Of a stretch of 64,000 bases of DNA, positions 42,763-52,880 are shown in pieces. The stretch is from Halobacteriales archaeon QS_1_69_70. GTDB taxonomy: Archaea; Halobacteriota; Halobacteria; Halobacteriales; Haloarculaceae. Made by a program: the position numbers and the translations under genes. The stretch spans positions 173,161 to 237,160 of the forward strand of contig PXRI01000008.1 in the NCBI GenBank assembly GCA_003021005.1, read 5' to 3'. The number at the start of each line of letters is the position of its first letter. The stretch's first letter is position 1. A model generated the notes under the pieces. The model ran no database searches and had not been told where the DNA came from. It was given only the letters and a program-made list of their open reading frames with translations.

Positions 42763-43665
42763 TCAGTCGATGAGGCCGTAGCCGCGGCGGAACAGTAAGA
42801 CGTCGACGAGCGCGACGACGGCCGTCAGCCCGCTCAACACCACGAGCGACGCCAGCGGGTCGACCTCCTGGAAGCCGAGGAAGCCGTAGCGGACGCCGTT
42901 GACCATGTACACCATCGGGTTCAGAAGCGACAAGGTCTGGTACAGCGGGTCCAGGCTCCCGAGCGGGTAGAAGACCGCGCCGAAGAACACGAGCGGCCGG
43001 AGGATGAACTGGTTCATGACGGTGAGGTCGTCGAAGTCCTCCGCGAGGAGCCCGCCAATGACGCCCAGCGAGGCGAACAGCAGCGGCACGACGAGCATGA
43101 ACGCGGCCAGGTAGAACGGCCGCTCGATCGGGACCGAGGTGAAAAGGAGGCCGATGCCGACGATGATGAAGCCGACGATGATCCCGCGGAGCGCGGCGGC
43201 GAGGATGTAGGCGAGCACCATCGAGGAGTACGACAGCGGCGAGGTGAGCGTCTCGTGGATGTACTCGTTCCAGCGGCCGTGGAAGATGGAGAAGGAGGAG
43301 TTCTCGAAGGCGTTGCCGATGGCGCCCAGCACGACCAGGCCCGGGAGGATGAACAGGAGGTACGGTTCGCCGGCGACTTCGTCGATCCGGTCGCCGAGGA
43401 TGACGCCGAAGACGGCGAAGTATAGCACGTTCGTGATGGCGGGCGGGATGAACGTGTTCCGCGGCCGGCGGACGAACCGGAGGACCTCCCTCTTGAGGAG
43501 CGACCGGAAGCCGACGCCGAGCAGGCCGCCGCCGGTCGCGCGCCCGGTCGTGTCGCGGGCAGTCCCGCCGTCGGTGGCCGCCGCGCCGGCGCGGACGTCG
43601 CCCGGCGTGCCAGCAGTCCCACCGGCAGCGTCGGCGCCGGAGTGGCCGTCGGTGCCGGGCGCCAC
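42763..43665 (-). CDS. ABC-2 type transporter permease
   Basis: 300 residues. A Gly/Ala-rich N-terminus, then six helices with FILPGLVVLGAIGNAFENSS and IFHGRWNEYIHETLTSPLSY, the usual ABC-2 permease pattern. GTG 43665 overlaps the ATPase stop by 1 nt (TAGTG), so the two are co-translated. It likely exports a drug, lipid or glycan. Confidence 0.8.
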   Translation of the reverse strand: MAPGTDGHSGADAAGGTAGTPGDVRAGAAATDGGTARDTTGRATGGGLLGVGFRSLLKREVLRFVRRPRNTFIPPAITNVLYFAVFGVILGDRIDEVAGEPYLLFILPGLVVLGAIGNAFENSSFSIFHGRWNEYIHETLTSPLSYSSMVLAYILAAALRGIIVGFIIVGIGLLFTSVPIERPFYLAAFMLVVPLLFASLGVIGGLLAEDFDDLTVMNQFILRPLVFFGAVFYPLGSLDPLYQTLSLLNPMVYMVNGVRYGFLGFQEVDPLASLVVLSGLTAVVALVDVLLFRRGYGLID

Positions 43666-44612
43666 TACCCGACCACCCCGAGTTCCTCGGCCTCCTCGTC
43701 GACGCGGGTCATGTCGACGAAGACCTCCTCGAGGGAGGCCCGCCGGATGTCCAGGTCGACCACCTCGTGGCCGGCGTACTCGAGTTCGCGCAACAGCGCC
43801 GGCGCCACGCGTCCGCCGCCGCCGGCGGTTACCACGAGCGTGTCGCCGTCCCGGTCTATCTCCCGCACGCCGTCGATGTCCAGTGCGGGCGTCTCGGCCG
43901 GCGGGTCCGCCAGCGTCACATACACTTTGTCCGTGCCCCGCGAGCGGAGTTCGTCGGGCGTGGCGACGTCGACCACCCGGCCCTCGTCGGTGATGGCGAC
44001 GCGGTCGCAGAGCCGTTCGGCCTCCTCGATGTAGTGGGTCGTGAGGAGGACGGTCGTGCCCGCGGCGTTGAGCCGCTCGATGACGCCCCACAGGTCACGG
44101 CGGAGCTGGACGTCGACGCCGGCGGTCGGCTCGTCGAGGATGAGCAGTTCGGGGTCGGTCACCAGGGCCCGCGCCAGGAGGAAGCGGCGCTTCATGCCGC
44201 CGGAGAGCCAGTCGAAGCGGGTGTCGCGCTTGTCCCAGATGCCGACGGTCTTCAGCGCCTCCGCGGCGCGGCGCTCGGCCTCCCCCTGGGGGATGCCGTG
44301 GTAGCCGGCCTTGTGCTCGAGCACCTCGTGGATGGGGAAGAATCGGTCGACGTTGAACTCCTGGGGCGACAGCCCGATGCGGTCGCGGGCCTCGCGGTAG
44401 TCGTCCTCGATGTCGTAGCCGAACACCTCCGCCGTGCCACCGTCCTTGTGGACCAGACCGACGAGGACGTTGATGAACGTCGTCTTGCCCGCCCCATTGG
44501 GGCCGAGCAGCCCGAAGAACTCCCCGCGGTCCACCGCGAAGGAGAGTCCGTCCAGCGCCCGGACGTCGCCGTAGGCCTTCCGGAGGTCGTCGGCGTAGAT
44601 GGCGGGTTCCAT
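43665..44612 (-). CDS. ABC-2 type transporter ATPase
   Basis: 315 residues. Walker A GLLGPNGAGKTTFINV, signature LSGGMKRR, Walker B LLILDEPTAGVDVQ, switch His in TTHYIEEAE. A C-terminal extension (about residues 220-315) carries VYVTLADPPAET and likely interacts with the permease. Partner of the gene at 42763-43665. Confidence 0.85.
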   Translation of the reverse strand: MEPAIYADDLRKAYGDVRALDGLSFAVDRGEFFGLLGPNGAGKTTFINVLVGLVHKDGGTAEVFGYDIEDDYREARDRIGLSPQEFNVDRFFPIHEVLEHKAGYHGIPQGEAERRAAEALKTVGIWDKRDTRFDWLSGGMKRRFLLARALVTDPELLILDEPTAGVDVQLRRDLWGVIERLNAAGTTVLLTTHYIEEAERLCDRVAITDEGRVVDVATPDELRSRGTDKVYVTLADPPAETPALDIDGVREIDRDGDTLVVTAGGGGRVAPALLRELEYAGHEVVDLDIRRASLEEVFVDMTRVDEEAEELGVVG

Positions 44613-45221
44613 GTGAAATCGCGACGACGGAGGTGGTTAAGCGTGCTGGAGGCGACCCGTGCCTGCGTCGGCACGCGTCGGCGGCGGTCCGCGCCCGTCG
44701 AGCGCGATGGCGAGCGGCCGGGAGACGCCGTCGACGGCAACCGTCTGGTCGCGCACCGTCGGGCGGCATCCGTCCGAACGAGGTGGTACCGGGCCGCGCT
44801 CCCGCCCCGTCACGCGGAGGTGGCGTCGCCCCGCGCCGGGGTCGTCGATCCCGCCGTCTCCCGGACTGTCGGGAACGCCGCGGTCGCCGGCGGCCGGCGG
44901 ACGAACTCGCCGGCGAATGGGGGAACGGCCGGTGGGTCGTCACCGGTCATGGCCGGCCGGATGGCTGCCGCCGCGGGCCGTCCGCCAGTATTATCGGACC
45001 GCCTCGACACCGACGAGTCACAGGGTGTCGCGCCACGTGGTATCACGACCACGGGAGACCGAACTGCCTCGGGACCCCCGCTGCGTTCTGCCGGCCAGAT
45101 CCGGGCGTAAATGGGGCCCCGCACACTCCCACGTGTGACACACCGTCATTGGCCCGTTGTGGATAAACCGCCCGATATGGATGGCGGTGGAAACTAACCG
45201 CAGGAGGCCACTTAAGTTCGT
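44613..45221. other. Intergenic region of about 600 bases, nothing firm
   Basis: No convincing gene on either strand. Frames are long because of high GC but translate to Arg/Pro-rich sequence. AT-richer sequence near 45155-45215 (GTGGATAAACC, CCACTTAAG) probably contains the promoter of the 45222 gene. Confidence 0.4.
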
Positions 45222-47138
45222 ATGGACCGGAGGACGTTTCTCACCGCGTCGGGAACGGCGGGGCTGGCGTCGCTGCTCGGCTCCGGGCTCGTGGCCGCCG
45301 AGGCGGCAGGCTACACCCGCGAGGAGCGGCGCGTTGAGTCGTTCGACGGCGTCGAGATACCCACGGTGCTGTTCGTGCCGGAGGGCGGCGCCGACGCGAC
45401 CATCCTCGCCACGCACGGCTGGGGCGGCTCGAAGGCGAGCGTCGAGGGCTACGCCTCGCTCGCGGCGAACAATGGCTACGCGCTGGTCGTCTGGGATCAG
45501 CGCGGGTTCGGCGAGTCCACGGCCGAGGTCGGGCTCTCGGGCCCGAAGGAGGTCGCCGACGTCTCGGCGCTCATCGACGTCGTCGCCGACGACGACCGGA
45601 TCGCCGACGGCCCCGACGGCGAGCCGCTGGTCGGGATGATCGGCGCCTCCTACGCCGGGGGGATCCAGCTGAACGCCGCCGCCGTCGACGACCGCATCGA
45701 CGCCCTGGTCCCGGTCGTCCCCTGGCACGACCTCACCTTCTCGCTCGTCCCGAACGGCGTCCCGAAGCTCGGCTGGACCACGCTGTTGTACGCCGCCGGC
45801 ATCGAGGCCTCGCGCGGGCTCTCGGAGCCCGAGCCCGAGAACCTAGAGCGCGGCGTCTCCCCGCGCCTCCACGAGCTGTACGCCAAGACGCTGGCGCGGA
45901 ACGAACTCCCGCCGGAGGGCGAGTCGTACCTGGCGGTTCGCTCGACGGTCGCGAAGGCCGACCGCATCGACACCCCGTCGCTGGTCGTCCAGGGGTTGCC
46001 CGACACGCTGTTCACGCCGAACGAGGGAGACCGCATCGTCGAGGCGCTCCGGTCGGACGGCGTCGACTCGCGGCTCGTGTTGTTCAACGGCGGACACACC
46101 CTCACGGAGACCGCAGAGCCGGAGGGACAGGTCGCCGAGATCGAGTCGATGGCCATCGCCTGGTTCGACCACCACCTCCGCGGCGAGGACGACCCGGGTA
46201 TCGCCCCGCTTACCTACTGGGATATCCAGGGCCAGCGGTTCCGGGAGGCCGACGGCTTCCCGCCGCGCCGGGCCACCGTGGTCGAGCCGACGCTTGCGGA
46301 CCTCGCCGGCGAGGGCGACAGCGTCGTCGCCAACTCCGTCGCCCCCACCTCGACCAGCCACCTCTCGCCGGAGAACGGGGACTACGCCCCGGGCGCCCAC
46401 GCGACGTTCGACATGACCATCGGGAGCGACGTGGAGGTGCTCGGCGTCCCCGAACTCTCGCTGTCCGTGACGCCGATGGCCGCCCGCGCGTTCCTCTTCG
46501 GCAAGGTCTACCACGTCTCCGAGGGCGAGGAGACGCTGATCAACAACCAGGTCGCGCCGGTCGCCGTCGAGGGCACCCCCGGCGAGACACGGCGGGTCGA
46601 GTGGGAGCTGGTCGGGTTCCAGCGACGGTTCCGGGCGGGCGACACGCTGCGGCTCGCGCTGGCCGCGACCGACGCCGGCTTCGCCTCCGCCCGACGGGGC
46701 GCCGGCGTCGCCATCCACCACGCCGACTCGACCCTCTCGCTCCCGGTGCTCGGCGCGTCCGGTGGCGGCAATGTGGGCGTGTCGGTGTCCGCATCCAGCG
46801 ACGCGACGGTGTTCACCGGCGGCCAGCACACCCGCCAGCAGCTTTCCATCGAGGGCGGTCCGACCTTCGTCCGCGACCGGACGCCCGACGGCTGGATCGT
46901 CGCCGCCGCCGACCGGCCCTACACGCGGACCTCGTCACCGGCGACCGAGCACAACTACATCGAGTTCCGGGACGCGGTCACCGACGGGGACCCGGAGTAC
47001 ATCGCCCGCGCGCCGGAGGGCCCCCGCGAAACAACGGTCTACACGTTCGGCCCGGTCGAAGTGAGCGAGGACGGCAGCGAGTGGGCGGTCGTCGAGGGGA
47101 CCGACCGCTCGGTGCTACTCGTCGGCCAGGACACTTAG
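45222..47138 (+). CDS. Tat-exported X-Pro dipeptidyl-peptidase-like (CocE/NonD) hydrolase
   Basis: 638 residues. Twin-arginine signal DRRTFLTASGTAGLASLLGS, alpha/beta-hydrolase with nucleophile GASYAGG, acid in LPDTLFT, His in NGGHTLTE, then a jelly-roll C-terminal domain (GETRRVEWELVGFQRRF). X-Pro peptidase/CocE family, probably extracytoplasmic. It ends 4 nt into the convergent sepF gene. Confidence 0.85.
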   Translation: MDRRTFLTASGTAGLASLLGSGLVAAEAAGYTREERRVESFDGVEIPTVLFVPEGGADATILATHGWGGSKASVEGYASLAANNGYALVVWDQRGFGESTAEVGLSGPKEVADVSALIDVVADDDRIADGPDGEPLVGMIGASYAGGIQLNAAAVDDRIDALVPVVPWHDLTFSLVPNGVPKLGWTTLLYAAGIEASRGLSEPEPENLERGVSPRLHELYAKTLARNELPPEGESYLAVRSTVAKADRIDTPSLVVQGLPDTLFTPNEGDRIVEALRSDGVDSRLVLFNGGHTLTETAEPEGQVAEIESMAIAWFDHHLRGEDDPGIAPLTYWDIQGQRFREADGFPPRRATVVEPTLADLAGEGDSVVANSVAPTSTSHLSPENGDYAPGAHATFDMTIGSDVEVLGVPELSLSVTPMAARAFLFGKVYHVSEGEETLINNQVAPVAVEGTPGETRRVEWELVGFQRRFRAGDTLRLALAATDAGFASARRGAGVAIHHADSTLSLPVLGASGGGNVGVSVSASSDATVFTGGQHTRQQLSIEGGPTFVRDRTPDGWIVAAADRPYTRTSSPATEHNYIEFRDAVTDGDPEYIARAPEGPRETTVYTFGPVEVSEDGSEWAVVEGTDRSVLLVGQDT

Positions 47139-47491
47139 CGGCCGCCGATCTTCGACCGCGAGATGGCGACGCCGCCCGGCGAGACGATGATCTGGTCGTC
47201 GTCCTTCTGGACGATGTCGCCGCCGACCTCCTCGGCGACCTGCCGGAGTTCGTCGGAGATGTGCTCCATCGTCCGATCGGTCGTACTATGTCGCGTCACG
47301 TCCGCGACGACGATGTCGCCGTCGTAGACGGCGTCCTTGATGTCGATGACGTCGGTCTGTTCGCTGATCGAGGCGAACTTGATCTCCAGCGCCGCCTCGG
47401 TGGCGCCCGTGTCCAGTTCGTTCGAGTCGAGTTCGACGTAATCGTCGGAGCTGTGGGAGTCTCCGCCGAGAAGCTTGCTCATGAGGCCCAT
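47135..47491 (-). CDS. sepF: Cell division protein SepF
   Basis: 118 residues. N-terminal membrane-binding MGLMSKLLGG, then the SepF core: DVIDIKDAVYDGDIVVADV and TRTMEHISDELRQV-like, C-terminal VSPGGVAISRSKIG. SepF anchors FtsZ to the membrane in haloarchaea. Start ATG 47491; ATG 47482 is also possible. Confidence 0.88.
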   Translation of the reverse strand: MGLMSKLLGGDSHSSDDYVELDSNELDTGATEAALEIKFASISEQTDVIDIKDAVYDGDIVVADVTRHSTTDRTMEHISDELRQVAEEVGGDIVQKDDDQIIVSPGGVAISRSKIGGR

Positions 47492-47810
47492 ACCCCCGAT
47501 ACCGGTGGCTGTTGCCAAAGGTTTTACGTCCGACGCGGGGCGGACGGGGCTGCCGCAGGCGGGCGGCCACCGTCGGTCCGACGAGGCCCGGGGGGGTCGA
47601 CGTCGTCGGACGAGCGGTCGACGTCCCCCTGTCGCCGCACCGTCCGTGGGTTCCGGGGCGAGAGCGGCCATCGACACCGACGAGGACGGCGAGGTCAACG
47701 ACTTCACCGTCCGGGTCAAGTCGCGACCCCATCGGCGCCCCGGGATCGCCGCGGGCGATCGGCTCCCGCCCGGGACCGGTTTTTTTGCTTCGCGCCGTCG
47801 ACCACCGCGT

Positions 47811-48575
47811 GTGACCTTTAGCCTCTGTGTGCACGAACCGTACGTCGATGGCGATGGCACCGAACACGATCGCTTCGGCGTCGCCGTGGCCACGCGCCTG
47901 GTCGGCGTCGGCACGCTGTGTCCGTTCGCCAGCGAGCACGGCGCCGTCGCGACCCAGAGTCTCGTCAACGTCGAGTTGGGCCGGAGGGGCGTCGAGTACC
48001 TCGAGGACGGCCTCGCCGTCGCGGACGCCCTCGAGGCGCTGTTGAACGCTGACGACGGCCGGTCGAACCGACAGCTCCACGGCGTCGACGCCGACGGGTC
48101 GTTCGCCTTCTCCGGCGAGGAGAGCAAGCCGTGGTTCGGCCACCGCGACGGCAGCGACGCCGTCGACGGCCACTACACAGTCGCCGGCAACCTCCTGACC
48201 GGCGAGGCGGTCGTGGATGCGGTCGCCGACGCCTACGAATCGACCGCCCCCGCTGCCGACGCCGGCCCGACCACCCCCGACGCGGACCCGGCACCGCTTC
48301 CAGCGCGCCTCCTCGATGCGCTGGCGGCGGGCCACGCGGCCGGCGGCGACAAGCGGACCGACCTCACCGTCCAGAGCGCCGCCCTGCTGGTCGAGGACAC
48401 CGAAGAGCGGCCGTTCGACCGGGGCTACACCGACCTGCGGGTCGATGCCACCGAAACCCCGATCGAAGACCTCCGGGAGACCTACGACCTCGCCGTCCAG
48501 GGTCACCACGATGCGATGGCGCGGTACGAGGACGTCTACGAGGAGGACTTGATGGACGACGTCAACAACGAATAA
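47811..48575 (+). CDS. DUF1028 (Ntn-hydrolase-like) protein
   Basis: 254 residues, GTG start. MTFSLCVHEPYV, then FGVAVATRLVGVGTLCPFAS, LEDGLAVADALEALLNADDG and YTVAGNLLTGEAVVDAVADA are DUF1028 features, with the N-terminal Thr/Ser-type residues of Ntn-like hydrolases. Function unknown. It converges on the PUA gene, with a dispersed repeat between them. Confidence 0.8.
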   Translation: MTFSLCVHEPYVDGDGTEHDRFGVAVATRLVGVGTLCPFASEHGAVATQSLVNVELGRRGVEYLEDGLAVADALEALLNADDGRSNRQLHGVDADGSFAFSGEESKPWFGHRDGSDAVDGHYTVAGNLLTGEAVVDAVADAYESTAPAADAGPTTPDADPAPLPARLLDALAAGHAAGGDKRTDLTVQSAALLVEDTEERPFDRGYTDLRVDATETPIEDLRETYDLAVQGHHDAMARYEDVYEEDLMDDVNNE

Positions 48576-48609
48576 GTTATCACCCGCGTGGAGCATCCGC
48601 GAGGCGCGC

Positions 48610-48743
48610 GGAGCGCGCCGAGCGGTTCACCGTCGGCGACCGAAGGGAGCCGACGGGGCGGTAGTTTTTCCCCAAGTTTTTGCGACCGAGTGGCTCCCGC
48701 AGCGAGCGAAGCGAGCGAGGAAGCCCGAGGGAGTAAAAAGTGG
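48610..48743 (-). repeat. Dispersed 3'-end repeat, copy 1
   Basis: Contains blocks identical to 59982-60205 in reverse: a 26-nt block at 48665-48690 (TTTTTCCCCAAGTTTTTGCG and 6 more bases) and a 20-nt block at 48724-48743. It ends exactly at the stop codon of the PUA gene. Its T-rich tract (CACTTTTTACTCCC in the PUA-gene direction) could act as a transcription terminator. Confidence 0.7.
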
Positions 48744-49223
48744 TTAGACGTGAAACTCGTATAGGTCGTCGCCCACGTGGTGGAGGTTCTCGACGACCTT
48801 CCCGGCGTCGCCGAGCATGTCGTCGCCGCGGGTGTCGGCGCGGGCCACCGCCAGTGCCTTCTCGTGGTTCTCTTCGACAACGACCACGAGGTCACCCGGT
48901 TCGATGTCGTCGGTGGCGTCGACGATGCCGGGCCGCATCACGTTCGCGCCGTCGGAGACGAACGAGATGGCGCCGCTGTCGACGGTGACGACGTGGCGGT
49001 CCGGCGGGAAGGCGTTGGCGCCGCGAACGGTAAGGAAGCGGTCGCCGTCGAAGGAGGCGACCAGGGGCTCGCCGTCGACCAGCACGACCTCGCGGTCGAC
49101 GTCGGCGAACTCGACGCGCTCGAACTCCTCGCCCTCCAGGTCGACGCCGAGGTGGTCGGCCAGCGACGCCGCCAGCTCGTCTATCTCGTCCGAGCGGAGG
49201 TGGTGCCGCGACGTGACGTCCAT
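48744..49223 (-). CDS. PUA-domain RNA-binding protein
   Basis: 159 residues. N-terminal RHHLRSDEIDELAASLADHL, then the PUA domain (VTVDSGAISFVSDGANVMRP, EPGDLVVVVEENHEKALAVA). PUA proteins bind tRNA or rRNA; archaeal MCT-1-like members are linked to translation. Intact. Confidence 0.82.
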   Translation of the reverse strand: MDVTSRHHLRSDEIDELAASLADHLGVDLEGEEFERVEFADVDREVVLVDGEPLVASFDGDRFLTVRGANAFPPDRHVVTVDSGAISFVSDGANVMRPGIVDATDDIEPGDLVVVVEENHEKALAVARADTRGDDMLGDAGKVVENLHHVGDDLYEFHV

Positions 49224-49362
49224 ACGCCCGGGTCGGCGCGTGATCGGTTAAAAACCGCCGGTCGCGGGTAGCAGTCGCGCCCGGCGCGTTCGTGAGTGGC
49301 CCCGAACAGCGTGGTCTCTCGGCCGTTGCACCTTTCAGGTCTCGGGCCCGATACCGACTGAC

Positions 49363-51024
49363 GTGGCGAGCAACTCACGGGTGCTCTACGTCGACGCCGA
49401 CCGGGCAACGGCGGAGGCGGTCCGGGACTCGCTCGAGGCGGCGAACCGCTCGGTGACGACGGCCGCCGACGCCGAGGCGGGACTCAAGCGGCTCGCGGCG
49501 GCCGACCCCGCCGGCTTCGACTGCGTCGTCTCGGGGATGGACCCCGCCGACGGCGTCGAGTTCCTGCGTTCGGTCCGCGCGGAGTACCCGTCGGTCCCGT
49601 TCGTCCTCTACCCACAGGCGGAGAGCGACCCGGTCGCGGGCGAGGCCCTCGAAACCGGTGTTACTGACTACGTCCCGAGGACGAACGGACCGGGCCATGA
49701 GCCCCTTCTGGCGGCGGTCCGGGACGCCGTCGACACGGCCGACACAGAGCGGTTCGAGCCGCTGTTCGAACACCTGCCGACGCCGGTCCTCTACGGGGAG
49801 ATACGGGAGGCCGGTCCGATCGTCGAACGCGTGAACCCGGCCTTCGAGGAGACGTTCGGGTACGACGCCGACGAGCTGGTCGGCGAGAACCTCGACGAGC
49901 TGATCGTCCCCAGGGATCGCCAGGACGGCGCCGCCGAGATAAACCAACGGCTCCTCGACGGCGAGCGGGTCCACACGGAGGTGCGGCGACTGACGCCCGA
50001 GGGGGTCCGGGACTTCCGGCTCGACGTCGTCGGCCGGACGGACACCGTCGAGGGCTACGCCATCTACACCGACGTCACCGAGAGCAAGCGCCGACAGCGG
50101 CGGCTCCAGCGGCAGAACGAACGCCTCGAGAAGTTCGTCTCGGTGGTGAGCCACGACCTCCGGAGCCCGCTTTCGGTCGCCCGGGGGAACCTCGAACTCG
50201 CCGACGAGGAGTACGACGACCCCCGACTGGCGGACGCGGCCGACGCCGTCGACCGGATGAACGTGCTCATCGAGGACCTGCTGACGCTGGCCCGGGAAGG
50301 CGAACACGTACAGGAGGTCGAACCGGTCGATCTGGCGGCCCTCGCCGAGGACTGCTGGGAGGGCCTCGGCACCGAGGCGGCCACGCTTGCGGCCGATACG
50401 GCGCCCGAAATCGAGGCCGACCGGAGCCGGATCCGGCAACTGCTCTCGAACCTGCTCCGGAACGCCGTGGAGCACAGCTCCACGAGCAGTCGGCCGGAGG
50501 CCGACGACGCCGTCGAGCACGGCTCGACGAGCCCTCCTTCGCAGGCTCAGGAGGACGCCGGAAGCGACAACGCTTCCGAGCCCTCGGTCGCTCACGCTCC
50601 CGAGGACGCCGTGGAACATGGTTCCACGAGCCCTGACTCGCAAGCTCGGCAGGACGCCGGAAGCGAGAACGCTTCCGAGCCCTCGGTCGCTAACGCTCCC
50701 GAGGACGCCGTCGAGCACGGCTCGACCGGCCGTGGCTCGCCGGCGAAACTGGACGCGGGCGAGCACGACGGTCGGCCCGTGATGGTCACGGTCGGTGCGC
50801 TCGCGGACGGCTTCCACGTCAGCGACGACGGCCACGGGATCCCCGAAGGCGAACGCGACCGGGTCTTCGAAAGCGGCTGGACGACCGCCCGGGAGGGAAC
50901 CGGACTGGGGCTCTCGATCGTCGCCGAGATCGTCGAGGCGCACGGCTGGGAGATTCGCGCGACGGAGAGTCCCGACGGCGGCGCCCGGTTCGAGGTCACC
51001 GGCGTCGAGTTCGCCGACGGCTGA
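49363..51024 (+). CDS. Histidine kinase: degenerate REC, PAS, HisKA, ATPase with internal repeats
   Basis: 553 residues. REC-like N-terminus (1-115) but the phospho-acceptor position is Gly ([10 protein letters not shown]) and the conserved Lys is Gln. PAS (about 145-250), HisKA ([20 protein letters not shown], His about 265), HATPase with [11 protein letters not shown] (N box). A 33-residue repeat ([10 protein letters not shown]...NASEPSVA) occurs twice, with a third partial copy, in the middle of the ATPase domain before [18 protein letters not shown] and [11 protein letters not shown]. The kinase is probably active; REC lost its function. Confidence 0.8.
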   Translation: MASNSRVLYVDADRATAEAVRDSLEAANRSVTTAADAEAGLKRLAAADPAGFDCVVSGMDPADGVEFLRSVRAEYPSVPFVLYPQAESDPVAGEALETGVTDYVPRTNGPGHEPLLAAVRDAVDTADTERFEPLFEHLPTPVLYGEIREAGPIVERVNPAFEETFGYDADELVGENLDELIVPRDRQDGAAEINQRLLDGERVHTEVRRLTPEGVRDFRLDVVGRTDTVEGYAIYTDVTESKRRQRRLQRQNERLEKFVSVVSHDLRSPLSVARGNLELADEEYDDPRLADAADAVDRMNVLIEDLLTLAREGEHVQEVEPVDLAALAEDCWEGLGTEAATLAADTAPEIEADRSRIRQLLSNLLRNAVEHSSTSSRPEADDAVEHGSTSPPSQAQEDAGSDNASEPSVAHAPEDAVEHGSTSPDSQARQDAGSENASEPSVANAPEDAVEHGSTGRGSPAKLDAGEHDGRPVMVTVGALADGFHVSDDGHGIPEGERDRVFESGWTTAREGTGLGLSIVAEIVEAHGWEIRATESPDGGARFEVTGVEFADG

Positions 51025-51064
51025 CGCCGCCACGGCTAAGGCTCCGGGCCGCCCGCGTCCGCCC

Positions 51065-52069
51065 ATGATCGACCTCCGGAGCGACACCGTCACGACCCCC
51101 TCCGCCGAAATGCGTGCGGCCGCCGCCGAGGCCGACGTCGGCGACGACGTCTACGGGGAGGACCCGTCGGTCAACGACCTCGAGGCCCGGTTCGCCGACG
51201 TCGTCGGCACCGAGGCGGCGCTTTTCGTCCCCACGGGAACGATGGGCAACCAGATCGCCGCCCGCGTCCACACCGAGCGGGGTCAGGAGGCCATCGTCGA
51301 GCGCGAGAGCCACATCTACAAGTGGGAAGTCGGCGGCCTCGCCCAGCACGCCGACCTCCAGGTCCGGACCGTCGACGGCGGCGACCGCGGCGTCATCACC
51401 CCGGGGGCGGTCGCCGCGGGCTACGTCGAGGCCGACGCCCACCGCCCCGGCACCGGGCTCGTGTGTCTGGAGAACACCCACAACAGCAGGGGCGGGACGG
51501 CCATCGCCGCCGACCGAATCGACGCCGCCTGCGAGGCGGCCCACGACCGCGACGTGCCCGTCCACCTCGACGGCGCCCGCCTGTTCAACGCCGGGGCCGC
51601 ACTCGACGTCGACGTCGCCCGGCTGGCTCGCGCGCCCGACTCGGTAATGTGCTGTCTCTCGAAGGGCCTCGGCGCCCCGGTCGGCTCGCTGCTCGCCGGC
51701 AGCGAGGGCTTCGTCGCGTCGGCGCGCCGGGTCCGGAAGCTCCTCGGCGGCGGGATGCGGCAGGCCGGTATCGTCGCCGCCCCCGGCCTGGTGGCGCTTT
51801 CGAACCGCGACCGGCTCCCGGCGGACCACGAGAACGCCCGTCGGCTGGCCGCCGGGCTGGACGAACTGGCGGGCCTCGCCGCGCGCGAGCCGGAGACGAA
51901 CATCGTGCTCGTCGAGACCAATGCGCCCGCCGAGGCGTTCCTCGAGGCCTGTGAGGCCGCCGGCGTCCTCGGCGTCCCGTTCGGGGAGCACGTCGTGCGG
52001 TTCTGTACCCACCTGGATGTCGACCGCGAGGACGTCGAAACTGCGATCGCCCGAATCGAGGGCCGTTGA
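51065..52069 (+). CDS. Threonine aldolase (PLP enzyme)
   Basis: 334 residues. N-terminal [15 protein letters not shown], then [23 protein letters not shown] Lys in [15 protein letters not shown], and [12 protein letters not shown]... typical of low-specificity L-threonine aldolase. Converts threonine to glycine and acetaldehyde. ATG 51065. Confidence 0.85.
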   Translation: MIDLRSDTVTTPSAEMRAAAAEADVGDDVYGEDPSVNDLEARFADVVGTEAALFVPTGTMGNQIAARVHTERGQEAIVERESHIYKWEVGGLAQHADLQVRTVDGGDRGVITPGAVAAGYVEADAHRPGTGLVCLENTHNSRGGTAIAADRIDAACEAAHDRDVPVHLDGARLFNAGAALDVDVARLARAPDSVMCCLSKGLGAPVGSLLAGSEGFVASARRVRKLLGGGMRQAGIVAAPGLVALSNRDRLPADHENARRLAAGLDELAGLAAREPETNIVLVETNAPAEAFLEACEAAGVLGVPFGEHVVRFCTHLDVDREDVETAIARIEGR

Positions 52070-52110
52070 GCGGGTCGTTGCGGGCCGTCCGCGCGGGGCC
52101 GAACCGTGGA

Positions 52111-52556
52111 TCAGCCGACGAAGTGGATGGTCAGCGGGTAGTCGTACACCTCGCCCTCGCTCGCCTTCACCGTGCCGAGCACGGTGAGAATCAGCCACGC
52201 GAGTAGCGCGAGCGGGAAGAGCACCATTCCGACGGCGATCAGGACGGACAGGGCGGTGACGAGGAGGATGATGGACCAGGTGAGCTGGAAGTTCAGCGCC
52301 CGCACACCGTTCTCGTCGACGAACCGGCTCTCCTTTCCTTGGCGAGCCAGACCACGAGCGGTGCGAGGACGTTCCCGAACGGGACGGCCAGGCCAGCGAA
52401 GCCCCCCGCGTGGGCCAGGACGCCCCACGTTCGCTCCTGGTCGCTCACCTCGGGGCGGGGGACGTCGGCCGTCGCCCCGGCTGACGGCTCGTCCGCTCCG
52501 GGTTCAGTCGCCGTACCATCGGGCCCGCCGACCGGACGCAAACGTGCGTCGGTCAC
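52111..52556 (-). pseudogene. DUF4870-like membrane protein, frameshifted
   Basis: First frame (from 52556): QERTWGVLAHAGGFAGLAVP then VVWLAKE. At about 52340 the other frame takes over: SRFVDENGVRALNFQLTWSI and VLFPLALLAWLILTVLGTVK, ending 52111. Together they make a standard DUF4870 protein with three helices. A single extra base explains the break. Since the sequence is otherwise sound, an assembly error is quite possible. Confidence 0.7.
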
Positions 52557-52629
52557 CGACAGTGACCGGTGGGCAGGTCGGGATCCGCTCGGTATGAAAT
52601 GGTGACGGCGCCGACCCGGGGTCCTCGGA

Positions 52630-52803
52630 TCACCGGCGGCCCTGCCGCAGGCCCTCGGTGAAGCTCAACAGCGTGCGTCGGATCATGAGGAAGAAGGCGA
52701 AGACGACGAGCAGGAGGAGGACGATCATCCCGACGAGTACCGGGTCGACGTCGCCGTGGAGCGACGCCGGGAGCGCCGCCGCGACCGGGAGCGGACTGGG
52801 CAT
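52630..52803 (-). CDS. 57-residue single-helix membrane protein
   Basis: Starts MPSPLPVAAALPASLHGDVD, then one helix VLVGMIVLLLLVVFAFFLMI and a positively charged tail. Such small haloarchaeal proteins are usually unannotated. ATG 52803; an in-frame ATG at 52854 is possible. Confidence 0.5.
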   Translation of the reverse strand: MPSPLPVAAALPASLHGDVDPVLVGMIVLLLLVVFAFFLMIRRTLLSFTEGLRQGRR

Positions 52804-52880
52804 GCGCGGCGGTTGCCGCGCCAGCCGGAAGTGGTTTCGGGGAACAAGGTTCATGCTCCTTCACGCGAAACGGGCCGTCG

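Noticed and set aside
44810..45124. Minus-strand ORF in the 600-base gap before the hydrolase
   Set aside because: Pro/Arg/Ala-rich and without family resemblance; typical of spurious frames in high GC.
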